In this document: piece by piece, positions 52,685 through 61,702 of the stretch
Numbering within the stretch: the stretch's first letter is position 1
Layout: each line of letters starts with the position of its first letter
NCBI GenBank assembly: GCA_964542535.1
Contig: CAZIUE010000004.1
Location: 1-64,000 of the forward strand
Origin: Pseudopelobacter sp964542535
GTDB taxonomy: Bacteria > Desulfobacterota > Desulfuromonadia > Geobacterales > Pseudopelobacteraceae
Direction: 5' to 3'
DNA length: 64,000 bases
Made by a program: the position numbers and the translations under genes
The notes under the pieces: model-generated
Databases searched by the model: none
Seen by the model: only the letters and a program-made list of their open reading frames with translations
What the model was told of the DNA's origin: nothing

Positions 52685-53125
52685 AGAAATAAAAAAACCT
52701 CCATGAGGATAGATAATATGGGGCAAAATAGCATCTATGCCGGCCGCTGGGCAAGGCAAAAGACTGCCGCTCGATGACCACGGGGTACCTGCCGGCAAGG
52801 AGACGGCGCCGGTGACAGGTGAAAGAGTACGGAACAGGGAGCGGAAAGCAATCTTTTCCCGCCATAATCCGTCGGGGAGCACCGGGAAGGTACGGAACCG
52901 CTTCACGCGGTCGCCCGCGGGTGAACGTCCGATTCACCGCCAGGGCTCGGGTAACGGCCAATTAACACTTGCCGACCAGGTACTTTTGTATAAGAATCAA
53001 TCAGTGCGCGCGGGGGGGCGGATGCTGCCGCATCCAACCTCCGCGGCCCCATCATCCGGTACGGAAACCGGATCAGGTCAACCACCACGTTTTACCCCGC
53101 ACAACGAAATGGAGGAACGACGCGC
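52685..53125. other. 441-base divergent intergenic region
   Basis: Divergent control region for aroC (minus) and the DUF4388 gene (plus). Short open frames cross it, but none is recognisable or preceded by a ribosome site. A small hairpin (ggatgc-tgcc-gcatcc) lies near 53020. The plus gene has the ribosome site ggagg at about 53112. Confidence 0.4.
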
Positions 53126-54916
53126 ATGTCCTTTGCAGGCGATCTGGAGCACTTACCCATAGTCGATGTGATCCAGCTGCTCCACTCCACGAGAAAGACC
53201 GGCACGCTTTGCCTGAGGAGCTCCAAGGGAGAAAGTCAACTGGTCTTCAACGACGGCTACATCGTCAGCGCCAACCACGTCCAGAACACCATCCGTATCG
53301 GACAGATCCTGGTGGAGATGTCAGCCATCACCCCCCAGCAGCTGGAACAGGCCCTCGAACGGCAGAGGCGTGACGGCGACGGCCGCAAACCGCTGGTAGC
53401 CACCCTGATTGAAGGAGAGGTCATCGACCGCCAGGTTGCCTTTGCCGGTCTGGAAGCCCTGATAGAGATGACCATCGTCGAAGTGTTGACCTGGACCAGC
53501 GGCACGTTCGCCCTGGATGTGGACACGAGCGTCATCAGCGACGAGTACCGGTATTTCCCCGAAATCCTCCAGCAGAAGATCCAGCTGAACACCCAGAACA
53601 TCCTCATGGATGCCTTGCGCATCTACGACGAGAAGATGCGGGACGGCACCCTGGAAAAGGGCACCTTCCCGGCTACGGCCGACAACGGAACCGCTGAACA
53701 GAGCGGCATCATTACCGCCGACGTACTCGGTCTGGAAGACCTGGAGAAACTCGAGAAGAAGATTCCTGATGTGTTCCTGGGCCTCAAGGAATACGATGCC
53801 TCGGAAATCCATCGTCAACGTATCCGGGAGGCGCTGCCCGACCTCTCGCCAAACGACCAGAGCCGGCTCTTCGAACTGCTGCGGGAATACTCTGACCAGC
53901 CCCCTTCCACCCCGACGACGCAGTCCCCCTCCCCGCCCCTGGCGGTGATCGCCTTCAGCAACGATCCCTTGATCACCCACATGATCTCCACCGTGTGCAG
54001 GCACGAGGGGGTCTTCGTCTTCTCCACCGACGACGCGAGCAACCTCGACCCGATCATCGACCAGTCCTTTGCCAAAGAGCTGATACCGCTCCTGGTCATC
54101 GACGCGCCGCTGGACACCCAGGGGCCCTTCTCCCCCGGAGAAGTCCAGGGGCTTGTGCTGCGGGAGCGGGAACGCTACCCCCACATTCCCATCCTGCAAC
54201 TGGTTGCTCCAACAGACCAAGAGTTCCCCCTGCTGGCCCTGCAGGCCGGCGTGCGCGGCGTCCTGGCCAGGCCCCCCAGGGGAGAGCGGGAGCCGGGGTT
54301 CGTGGACAGCAGCGCCAGGTTCATGAAGGCGTTCCACCTGACGCTCCGGAAAAACTACGCCGGTTCGGACCAGCGCGTCCTGCGGGACTTCAAGGAAGCG
54401 GTCTATCGCCTGGAGCACCAGCCCGGGCTCCCGGAGTTGGCCTTCGTGGTGCTCGGATTCGCCGCGACCATGTTCGAGCGAACCCTCACGCTGGTGGTGC
54501 GGGAAAACCGGCTGGTCGCCGAAAAGAGCTTCGGCGTCAGGGGGGACAGGGGCACGGGAGCGTCCGAGCCGCTGCTATTCAGCGTGCCCTTGGGAGAGGC
54601 GTCGGTGTTTCGGGACGTACTCGTAAGCGGACGATACGTCTACGGCCACTGTACCGACGCGGTCCTGCGCGACCATCTCCACGCGCAGATCGGAATGCCC
54701 CGCAGCCCCAAACTGATGTTGATGCCCATCAAGGCCCTGGGACGAGTCGTCGCCCTGATCTACGGGGATTTCGGCGACACGGCCGGCTCGCCGCTTCAGA
54801 TCGAACTCCTGGACATCGTGGCACGCCATGCCGGGTTGCTGCTGGACATCAGCCTGTACCGCAAACGCCATCAGACCGCGACCAGGAAAGGCAGCCAGCC
54901 CCCCCCGCGGCCATAA
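53126..54916 (+). CDS. DUF4388 protein with receiver-like and GAF-like regions
   Basis: 596 residues. The N-terminal DUF4388 (PATAN-type) domain is at 1-105: MSFAGDLEHLPIVDVIQLLHSTRKTGTLCL and FNDGYIVSANH. A helical region follows, with an ELIQKKIQLNT-type segment and a DPSPNDQSRLFELLREY stretch. Then comes a receiver-like alpha/beta domain about 273-385 (LAVIAFSNDPLITHMISTVCRHEG ... LPVIDAPL-type core), where the usual phospho-aspartate site is not evident. A GAF-like C-terminal half is at about 415-580 (LMLMPIKALGRVVALIYGDFG). DUF4388 proteins are common in gliding/twitching and signalling loci. It is paired with pilT 15 bases downstream. Confidence 0.85.
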   Translation: MSFAGDLEHLPIVDVIQLLHSTRKTGTLCLRSSKGESQLVFNDGYIVSANHVQNTIRIGQILVEMSAITPQQLEQALERQRRDGDGRKPLVATLIEGEVIDRQVAFAGLEALIEMTIVEVLTWTSGTFALDVDTSVISDEYRYFPEILQQKIQLNTQNILMDALRIYDEKMRDGTLEKGTFPATADNGTAEQSGIITADVLGLEDLEKLEKKIPDVFLGLKEYDASEIHRQRIREALPDLSPNDQSRLFELLREYSDQPPSTPTTQSPSPPLAVIAFSNDPLITHMISTVCRHEGVFVFSTDDASNLDPIIDQSFAKELIPLLVIDAPLDTQGPFSPGEVQGLVLRERERYPHIPILQLVAPTDQEFPLLALQAGVRGVLARPPRGEREPGFVDSSARFMKAFHLTLRKNYAGSDQRVLRDFKEAVYRLEHQPGLPELAFVVLGFAATMFERTLTLVVRENRLVAEKSFGVRGDRGTGASEPLLFSVPLGEASVFRDVLVSGRYVYGHCTDAVLRDHLHAQIGMPRSPKLMLMPIKALGRVVALIYGDFGDTAGSPLQIELLDIVARHAGLLLDISLYRKRHQTATRKGSQPPPRP

Positions 54917-54931
54917 CAACAAGGGAGAACC

Positions 54932-56002
54932 ATGGACCTCAATATTCTGCACCAGATCCTGGAAATCGCCTTCCAGAAACGCGTTTCCGACCTGCACTTC
55001 GAGGTGGACAATCCCCCCTTTTTCCGGGGCCGGGGCCAGCTGATCCGCTCCAAAATGCAGAACCTGACCCCCCGGGACACAGAGTTCATCGCCGCCCGCA
55101 TCCTGGAGCAGAACAATCGCCAGATCAACAGCGACTTCAAGGAACTGGACGCATCCTATGCGTTGCCCAGCGGGGGACGCTTCCGGGCCAGCGTGTTCAA
55201 ACAGCGCGGACACTTCGGCATCATCATGCGCGTCATCCCCCCCCACATCAGCACCTTCCAGGAGCTGAACCTGCCGCCGGTGCTGGAGGAAATCACCAAG
55301 GCGCCCAACGGCCTGATCCTGGTCACCGGCCCCACTGGAAACGGCAAATCCACCACCCTGGCGGCCATGATCAAGTGCATCAACGAACACAACAACTACA
55401 ACATCATAACCATCGAAGATCCCATAGAATTCCTCTTCACCTCCCAGAGGAGCTGCATCATCCAGCGGGAAGTGGGCATCGACACCGCCAGCTTCAACAG
55501 CGCCCTCAAGGCCGCATTGCGCATGGATCCGGACGTGATCATGGTGGGGGAGATGCGCGACTCGGAAACCATCGACGCCTGCATCAAGGCGGCGGAAACC
55601 GGGCACCTGGTCCTGACCACCCTGCACACCCAGGGCGCCGTCTCCACCATCAACCGCATCCTGGGCAACTTCCCCCCCGATGCCCAGGAAGTCATCCGCC
55701 AGCGCCTGGCGGATATCCTGGTGGCAACCGTCTCCCTGCGGCTGGTCAAGGACACCACTGGAGAAAACATCCTGCCGGTGGTGGAGATCATGCGCGCCAC
55801 CACCACCATCCAGGCCTGCATCCGCGAGGGGCGCCTGAACGAGCTGGAAAAGCACATCGAAAACGGCAGTTCCCAGTACCAGATGCAGTCGCTTGACCAG
55901 CACCTGCTGCAACTCTACAAACTGGGGCGCATCACCATCGAGGACGCCAAGCGCCTGACCCATTCCATGGACCTGGAGCGCAAACTGGTGTTCGACTCAT
56001 AG
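54932..56002 (+). CDS. pilT: Twitching motility / type IV pilus retraction ATPase PilT
   Basis: 356 residues of the GspE-PilT secretion ATPase family at PilT length. Walker A is GPTGNGKST (Asn for the common Ser), Walker B is DVIMVGEMRD, the His box is TGHLVLTTLHTQGA and the Asp box is EDPIEFLF. The C-terminal AIRNLI-type retraction motif is replaced by TTIQACIREGRLNELEKHIENG. It powers pilus retraction, or may be a PilU-like accessory. No other pil gene is in the window; the partner DUF4388 gene may regulate it. Confidence 0.9.
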   Translation: MDLNILHQILEIAFQKRVSDLHFEVDNPPFFRGRGQLIRSKMQNLTPRDTEFIAARILEQNNRQINSDFKELDASYALPSGGRFRASVFKQRGHFGIIMRVIPPHISTFQELNLPPVLEEITKAPNGLILVTGPTGNGKSTTLAAMIKCINEHNNYNIITIEDPIEFLFTSQRSCIIQREVGIDTASFNSALKAALRMDPDVIMVGEMRDSETIDACIKAAETGHLVLTTLHTQGAVSTINRILGNFPPDAQEVIRQRLADILVATVSLRLVKDTTGENILPVVEIMRATTTIQACIREGRLNELEKHIENGSSQYQMQSLDQHLLQLYKLGRITIEDAKRLTHSMDLERKLVFDS

Positions 56003-56023
56003 GCCGGCGCTTTCCCGCCGCCG

Positions 56024-57016
56024 TCAGTCATCCACGGCCAGATAGGGGGTGTTGACCAGGTTGACCGGAGCACCTGCCAGAAACGAGGCAACGTTGACGG
56101 CCGCCAGCTCCACCAGTCTCCGGCGCGCCGCCAGGGAGGCCCAGGCGTTGTGCGGCGTAATCACGCAGTTGGGGGCCGACAGCAGCGGGTTATCCTCCCG
56201 GGGCGGTTCCTGGGCAAGCACGTCCAGCCCAGCCCCGGCAATGGTTCCCGAGCGGAGCGCCCACGCCAGATCAGCCTCCTGTATCAATCCTCCCCGGGAC
56301 GTATTTATCAGAAAAGCGCCCGGCTTCATTACCGCCAGCAGCCGGGCGTTGACGAAGCCGCTGGTTTCGCTGGTCAGCGGGCAGTTGAGGCTGACCACGT
56401 CAGCGGTCCCGAAGAGCTCCTCCAGGGGGACGAAACGCACCGGCAACGATCCGAGACTCTTCGGCATGCGCTGGACATGGACGATCACGCGCATACCGAA
56501 GGCGGCGGCAATGCGTGCCACCGCCTGCCCGGTGGAACCGTACCCGACCACCCCAATGGTCAGACCGTTCAGCTCTACGATGGGCTTGCGATAGAAACAG
56601 AAGTCGGGACAGCGGCTCCACTCTCCCGTGCGCACCGCGGCGTCATGGCTGCCGACCGCCGAGGCCAATTCCAGCAGCAGGGCAAACACAGCCTGTGCCA
56701 CCGCCTCCGTTGCATAGGCGGGAACATTTGAAACCGCAATGCCCCGTTGGCCGGCGGCCCTGAGGTCCACGTTGTTGCACCCCGTGGCCAGAATTGAAAC
56801 GTACTCGAGCCTGGGAAGCGACTCCAGCACCACGGCATCCAGCACGCACTTACTGGTTAAAAGAATGCGCGCCTCCCGGGAACGTTCGACGATCAGCTCG
56901 GGCTGTGTTCGGTCGTACACCAGGCATTCACCCAGAGCACTCAGCGGTTCCCAGCTGGCGTCGCCCGGATTGATGGTATGACCATCCAGGATCACGATTG
57001 TGTTCTTCTCGCCCAT
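56024..57016 (-). CDS. D-2-hydroxyacid dehydrogenase (glycerate dehydrogenase type)
   Basis: 330 residues. The NAD-binding motif is GLTIGVVGYGSTGQAVARIAAAFGM, the catalytic arginine is in INTSRGGLIQEADL, the glutamate is in AGLDVLAQEPPREDNPLL and the histidine is in VITPHNAWAS. It is closest by eye to hydroxypyruvate/glycerate dehydrogenases (HprA), but keto-acid specificity is not certain. It is convergent with pilT, separated by 21 bases, and monocistronic. Confidence 0.9.
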   Translation of the reverse strand: MGEKNTIVILDGHTINPGDASWEPLSALGECLVYDRTQPELIVERSREARILLTSKCVLDAVVLESLPRLEYVSILATGCNNVDLRAAGQRGIAVSNVPAYATEAVAQAVFALLLELASAVGSHDAAVRTGEWSRCPDFCFYRKPIVELNGLTIGVVGYGSTGQAVARIAAAFGMRVIVHVQRMPKSLGSLPVRFVPLEELFGTADVVSLNCPLTSETSGFVNARLLAVMKPGAFLINTSRGGLIQEADLAWALRSGTIAGAGLDVLAQEPPREDNPLLSAPNCVITPHNAWASLAARRRLVELAAVNVASFLAGAPVNLVNTPYLAVDD

Positions 57017-57261
57017 GGCCGCACGATCCTCCCGTAAAAATTGTTGCGTCGAATTGTAGGGTTATCCCGGGGAAAGTCAAGGCTCTCGTGCCGGTGACAC
57101 GGCTTTTCCGCAGACTCGGGAACCTCCGAACCAGGCTGGAGCCCGTCAACGGACACGGTTGACACCTCCGCCGATTAAGGCTATGGTTAAAAATCTAATT
57201 TCAGACACTTACGCGTGACAGGCGCTTCCAGAACGAACTTCCGTTGTGCCACAGACAGGAT

Positions 57262-59712
57262 ATGCCCTACCAACTCGGCAACAGCCCGGAACAACATACG
57301 CTGACCCACCTGAGCAAACTGGGATCAAACCTGATCGACTCCGTTGTGAAGCGCTTTTCCAACCCCCTGACGGCACGACGCAACCGGTTTATCCTGCTGG
57401 TGTTGACCGCGCTGCTCCTGAGCCTGATCATCCTGCCCAAGCAGCACCTCATCTCCTTCGATTTCAGGCCCGGAGACATCGCGACCTCCGACATCCGCGC
57501 CCCCAGGGACTTTCTGGTCGAAGACCGTGTTCTCACCGAACAGCGTCGCCGGGAGATCAGCAACAGCGCCCCGATCATCTACAACTTGAGCGACCGGGTC
57601 CCTTCCTACTTGGTGGAGAAGCTGGAGCAGGCCCTTGCGGTCATCCGCGAAAAGCGGACAACGCTCCCCCACGGCGACCAGGAAACCTGGCGCAGGCTGC
57701 TTGCTCCCTCCCTGGACACGGAGCTGAGCGCCGCCGAACTGAAGGCACTGCTGCGCATGGAATCGGAACGAGACTTCCTGGCCGACGCCGCCCGCCAGCT
57801 CAATGAGCTGTACCAGCGCAAGATCGTGCTGGACGGCCGGGTTTTCCAAACCAACAGCAGGCGGGGAATCGAGGTCCTGGACAACAACGGCCACCTGATC
57901 GCCAGCGGCAACCAGACGGTCAGCTATACTGAGATTGCCGACGCGCGCCGCATGGTCGCCGGCTGGCGCTTCCCAGGGCTGGCGAAGAAGGAAGACGCCC
58001 GTCGCATCTCGGCAATAATCTCCCGCATCCTGCTGCCCAACCTCTTCTACAACCAGGAGGCGTCGGAAATCCGCGCCGCGGCGGCCAGGGAAGCGGTCAG
58101 CCCGGTTCTTTTCAAGGTACAGAAAGGTGAGATGATCGTCCGGATCGGCGATCGGATCACCGCGGAGCAGTCCCAGAAGCTGCGCAGCATCTTCCAGGAG
58201 AACCGGGACGAGAACCGGCTCTTCGCGTCGATCGGGACATTCGCCACCATCCTGGTGCTGCTGTACGCTCCCTACCGTTTCGCCTGCAAGAATATCCGCA
58301 AATTTGACCCCACCAACAAGGACATTCTGCTGGTTTCGCTGCTGATGACCGGCAGTTTCCTGCTCTTCAAGACCGCGCTCCTGATCACCCACAGCATCGG
58401 GCCGGTGTTCCCCTACATCGAGACGAACAACTACTACTACCTGTTCCCCTTTGCCGCAGGAGCCATGATCGTGCGCATCTTCCTCAACTCCGAGGTGGCC
58501 CTGGTCTACTGCGCCATCCTGGCGCCGCTGTTGGGGATCATGTTCGAAAACAGCATGTTCGTGGTAATTTACGTCCTCCTGGGCAGCATCGTCGGCGCCC
58601 ACGGCATACGCCAATGCACCAGCCGGGGCACGATCTACGCCGCGGGCCTGAAGGTGTCGGCGGTCAACCTGGCTCTTGCGCTCGCCTTCCAGACCTTCAG
58701 CAACACTCTCTTCAGCATGCAGACCGTCTACGCGGCCCTGTTCGCCGTCGTAAGCGGCATCGTCAGCGCAGGCCTGGTTTCCGGTTTCATTCCGCTCATC
58801 GAGACCCTGTTCAACTACACCACTGACATCAAGCTGCTGGAACTGGCCAATCTTAACTCGCCCCTGCTCAGGGACCTCATGGTGCGGGCGCCGGGGACCT
58901 ATCACCACAGCGTGGTGGTGGGGAGCCTGGTGGAAGCGGCCGCCGAAGCGATCAACGCCAACCCGCTCCTGGCGCGGGTGGCGGCCTATTATCACGATGT
59001 GGGCAAGGCATCCAAACCGCTCTACTTCATCGAAAACCAGGGGAGCGAGTACAACCGCCACGACAAGCTCTCCCCCAGCATGAGCGCCCTGATCCTGATC
59101 TCCCACATCAAGGAAGGGGCGGAGCTTGCCCGTGAATACCGCCTCGGCCAGCCGATCATCAGCATCATCCGCCAGCATCACGGCACCGCTCTGATAAAAT
59201 TCTTCTACGACAAGGCCAGAACCCAGGGCGCCACCAGCGGCCAGGGCGTGGAAGAGCGGGACTTCCGCTACCCGGGTCCCAAGCCCCAGACCCGCGAAGC
59301 CGGGATCGTCATGCTGGCCGACTGCGTGGAGGCCGCCTCGCGCACCCTGGTCAACCCCACTCCGGACCGTATCCAAGGCATGGTTCAGAAGCTGATCAAC
59401 AACATCTTCATCGACGGTCAGCTGGACGAATGCGAGCTGACCCTCAAGAACCTGCACGAGATCGCCAGGAGCTTCAACCGCATCCTCAACGGCATATTCC
59501 ATCACCGCATCGACTACCCCGATCCGGTGCACAAGGGTGGCAACGGCAAGAAAACAATGCTTCCCGCCAGGCAGAAGAGCCAGGCCCGGCAGGAGCAGGG
59601 AGGTAACGACAGTGCGGATACTGTTGAGCAACCGCCAGAGACGGCACCGGATCAGCAGCTCCCGGTTGAGACAAGTGGCGGCGAGGATATTAAACGACTT
59701 GGGATGTCCTGA
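57262..59712 (+). CDS. pgpH: PgpH-type membrane HD-domain phosphodiesterase (7TMR-HDED)
   Basis: 816 residues from the ATG at 57262 (a GTG six codons upstream is possible). A first membrane helix near 45 is followed by the extracellular 7TMR-HDED domain about 60-300. Seven membrane helices follow, about 320-510, and then a cytosolic HD domain with metal residues: GTYHHSVVVGSLVEAAAEAI, AAYYHDVGKASKPLYF, IRQHHGTALIKFFY. The PgpH class hydrolyses c-di-AMP in Firmicutes; the nucleotide here is not established. It precedes ybeY as in many bacteria, but phoH, often upstream, is absent. The C-terminal tail overlaps ybeY by about 100 bases. Confidence 0.93.
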   Translation: MPYQLGNSPEQHTLTHLSKLGSNLIDSVVKRFSNPLTARRNRFILLVLTALLLSLIILPKQHLISFDFRPGDIATSDIRAPRDFLVEDRVLTEQRRREISNSAPIIYNLSDRVPSYLVEKLEQALAVIREKRTTLPHGDQETWRRLLAPSLDTELSAAELKALLRMESERDFLADAARQLNELYQRKIVLDGRVFQTNSRRGIEVLDNNGHLIASGNQTVSYTEIADARRMVAGWRFPGLAKKEDARRISAIISRILLPNLFYNQEASEIRAAAAREAVSPVLFKVQKGEMIVRIGDRITAEQSQKLRSIFQENRDENRLFASIGTFATILVLLYAPYRFACKNIRKFDPTNKDILLVSLLMTGSFLLFKTALLITHSIGPVFPYIETNNYYYLFPFAAGAMIVRIFLNSEVALVYCAILAPLLGIMFENSMFVVIYVLLGSIVGAHGIRQCTSRGTIYAAGLKVSAVNLALALAFQTFSNTLFSMQTVYAALFAVVSGIVSAGLVSGFIPLIETLFNYTTDIKLLELANLNSPLLRDLMVRAPGTYHHSVVVGSLVEAAAEAINANPLLARVAAYYHDVGKASKPLYFIENQGSEYNRHDKLSPSMSALILISHIKEGAELAREYRLGQPIISIIRQHHGTALIKFFYDKARTQGATSGQGVEERDFRYPGPKPQTREAGIVMLADCVEAASRTLVNPTPDRIQGMVQKLINNIFIDGQLDECELTLKNLHEIARSFNRILNGIFHHRIDYPDPVHKGGNGKKTMLPARQKSQARQEQGGNDSADTVEQPPETAPDQQLPVETSGGEDIKRLGMS

Positions 59713-60082
59713 GGAGACGGAGCTGTCCGTCTCCATCGTGGGGGACCGGGCCATCCGGCGTATCAACCGCGACTACCTGGGCAGGGACCGCCCCACCAAC
59801 GTGATCTCCTTCTCCCTCCAGGAAGGGGAGTTCGGCGCCGTCGGTTCCCCTGCGCTGGGCGACGTGGTCATCTCGGCCGACACAGCCCGACGGGAGGCCG
59901 ACGAAGGGGGGCTGGAGTTCTTCGAGCGGCTCTGCTTTCTGCTCCTGCACGGCACCCTGCACCTGTGCGGGTACGACCACGAACGCAGCGGCGATGAGGC
60001 CGCGGCCAGAATGGAGGCCAGGGAGGAGGAGCTATTCAACACCCTGAAGAGCGACGGGTTGTTAAACCCGAACGATTCATAG
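59612..60082 (+). CDS. ybeY: Endoribonuclease / rRNA maturation factor YbeY
   Basis: 156 residues from the GTG at 59612, which follows gggagg; earlier starts in the frame lie deeper in pgpH and lack the family N-terminus. The zinc motif HGTLHLCGYDHERS and the NVISFSLQEGEFG strand are diagnostic. It acts in 16S rRNA 3'-end maturation and ribosome quality control. The 101-base overlap with pgpH is unusually long but both frames are intact. The protein C-terminus (EELFNTLKSDGLLNPNDS) overlaps the putative start region of the next gene. Confidence 0.95.
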   Translation: MRILLSNRQRRHRISSSRLRQVAARILNDLGCPEETELSVSIVGDRAIRRINRDYLGRDRPTNVISFSLQEGEFGAVGSPALGDVVISADTARREADEGGLEFFERLCFLLLHGTLHLCGYDHERSGDEAAARMEAREEELFNTLKSDGLLNPNDS

Positions 60083-60768
60083 ACTCTGCCAACTGCGCCA
60101 TCGAGGGTATCCTGCACGCAGTGCGGGCGGAACGGCACATGCGCCACCACTTCACCTTCGCGCTGCTGGTGCTGCTGGCGGCCCTGTTCCTGCGGGTGAC
60201 ACCGGTGGAATTCGTCCTGCTTGCCCTGTCGATCCTGTTCGTGCTGTCCGCCGAACTGCTCAACACCGCCGTCGAGGCGGTGGTGGATCTGATATCGCCG
60301 GAATACCACCCCCTGGCCAAGGTCGCCAAGGACACCGCGGCGGGGGCGGTTCTGGTGGCTTCCATCGGCGCCGCCATTGTCGGCTACATGGTTTTGTCGC
60401 GGCACGTTTTTCCCCTCTACGCGAAGGTTCTTACTATGTACGGTTCTCCCGCCGATCAGGGGACGATTGTAGCGGTACTGGTAGTCATCATCGTCGTCAT
60501 CATGATCAAGAGTATGACCCACCGGGGGACCGCCCTGGAAGGGGGGATACCCAGCGGCCACGCGGCCGTGGCCTTTGCCATAGCCACCGCGGTATCCCTC
60601 AATACCGCCGATCCGCTCATCTCGCTGCTCTGCTTCGCCCTGGCCGCCATGGTCAGCCATTCGCGCCTGCTGATGCGGATTCACACCCTGCGCGAAATCG
60701 TTATCGGCTCGTTCGTAGGGGCCGCCATAACGGCGATCGTGCTGTTATTATTCAAGAGTTTTGTCTAA
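60034..60768 (+). CDS. Diacylglycerol kinase fused to a PAP2-like membrane domain
   Basis: The DgkA-type domain (three membrane helices, ELLNTAVEAVVDLISPEYHPLAKVAKDTAAGAVL) occupies the first half. The second half has PAP2-like helices with GIPSGHAAVAFAIATAV and SHSRLLMRIHTLREIVIG, a phosphatase-type triad with the last Asp changed. Homology (RFIDSANCAIEGILHAVRAERH) begins about 14 codons before the first ordinary start, GTG at 60121. The only reasonable earlier start is ATT at 60034, four bases after aggagg. The coordinates given assume this ATT; the conservative CDS is 60121-60768. The product would phosphorylate or recycle membrane lipid carriers. Confidence 0.8.
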   Translation: MQHPEERRVVKPERFIDSANCAIEGILHAVRAERHMRHHFTFALLVLLAALFLRVTPVEFVLLALSILFVLSAELLNTAVEAVVDLISPEYHPLAKVAKDTAAGAVLVASIGAAIVGYMVLSRHVFPLYAKVLTMYGSPADQGTIVAVLVVIIVVIMIKSMTHRGTALEGGIPSGHAAVAFAIATAVSLNTADPLISLLCFALAAMVSHSRLLMRIHTLREIVIGSFVGAAITAIVLLLFKSFV

Positions 60769-60853
60769 ACAGGGGCAGCGCCCCCGGCCCGGGTGCGGGA
60801 GCCTCCGCGGGCCGTAGTACTTCTATATAAACGCGTACGGGAGGAAGGAAACG

Positions 60854-61702
60854 TTGGAAGAGGAGAGTAGCCGGAAACCGGGCTTCCTGAAGCTTATCGA
60901 GCGCTTCATCCCAGGACGGAAAAAAATGACCGCCTGCGAGATCCAGGACCTGATCAGGGTAAGCGAAGACGAGGGGGTGGTCAACGAGGAGGAGGGAGAG
61001 ATGATCCGCTCCATCTTCTCGCTGCGTTCTACCGTGGTGCGCGAAGTCATGGTGCCCCGCATCGACATGGCCTGCGTCTCCGTTGACGCCACCGTCCGGG
61101 AGATCCTGGAAACCATCCTGTCCTGCGGTCATTCGCGCATTCCGGTCTTCGAGAACAGCATCGACAACGTCATCGGGCTGCTCTACGCCAAAGACCTGCT
61201 CAAATACTGGGGACTTTCCGACGACCTCATCCACATCCGCTCCATCATGCGGTCCCCCTACTTCATTCCCGAAACCAAGAACCTGGAGCAATTGCTCCAG
61301 GAATTCAGGGATAAACACGTCCACCTTGCCATCGTCATCGACGAATATGGAGGCACGTCCGGATTGATCACCATCGAAGATCTTCTGGAACAGATCGTCG
61401 GCGATATCCAGGACGAGCACGACCGGGAGGAGGCACTCTTTACGGTCAACGACGACGGTTCGGTCACCGCCGATGCCCGCATGCCCATCGAGGAGCTGGA
61501 GGAGCTGTTCCAGGTGGAGATCGAGCGGGACAAGTTCGATACAGTGGGCGGACTGATCTTCCACCTGACCGGCAAGATCAGCGCGTCCGGCGAAATTGTC
61601 GAGAACGACCAGCTGAGCATCACCATCCTTGATTCCGATGAACGCAAGATCAAGCTGGTTTGCATCACCCGCAGGCGCGACGGGGAAACGGATACCGAGT
61701 GA
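60854..61702 (+). CDS. CBS-domain transporter-associated protein (HlyC/CorC family)
   Basis: 282 residues starting at a TTG behind gaggaagga. It has a short N-terminal segment, two CBS domains (VMVPRIDMACVSVDATVREILETILSCGHSRIPVFENSIDN and IMRSPYFIPETKNLEQLLQEFR), then DEYGGTSGLITIEDLLEQIVGDI and the CorC_HlyC C-terminal domain (DADARMPIEELEELF-like). There is no membrane part, as in CorC rather than the DUF21 proteins. Implicated in magnesium/cobalt efflux in enterobacteria. The stop overlaps the lnt start. Confidence 0.92.
   Translation: MEEESSRKPGFLKLIERFIPGRKKMTACEIQDLIRVSEDEGVVNEEEGEMIRSIFSLRSTVVREVMVPRIDMACVSVDATVREILETILSCGHSRIPVFENSIDNVIGLLYAKDLLKYWGLSDDLIHIRSIMRSPYFIPETKNLEQLLQEFRDKHVHLAIVIDEYGGTSGLITIEDLLEQIVGDIQDEHDREEALFTVNDDGSVTADARMPIEELEELFQVEIERDKFDTVGGLIFHLTGKISASGEIVENDQLSITILDSDERKIKLVCITRRRDGETDTE

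Noticed and set aside
52737..53162. Open plus-strand frame upstream of the DUF4388 gene
   Set aside because: It runs out of frame into the DUF4388 start and has no recognisable sequence.
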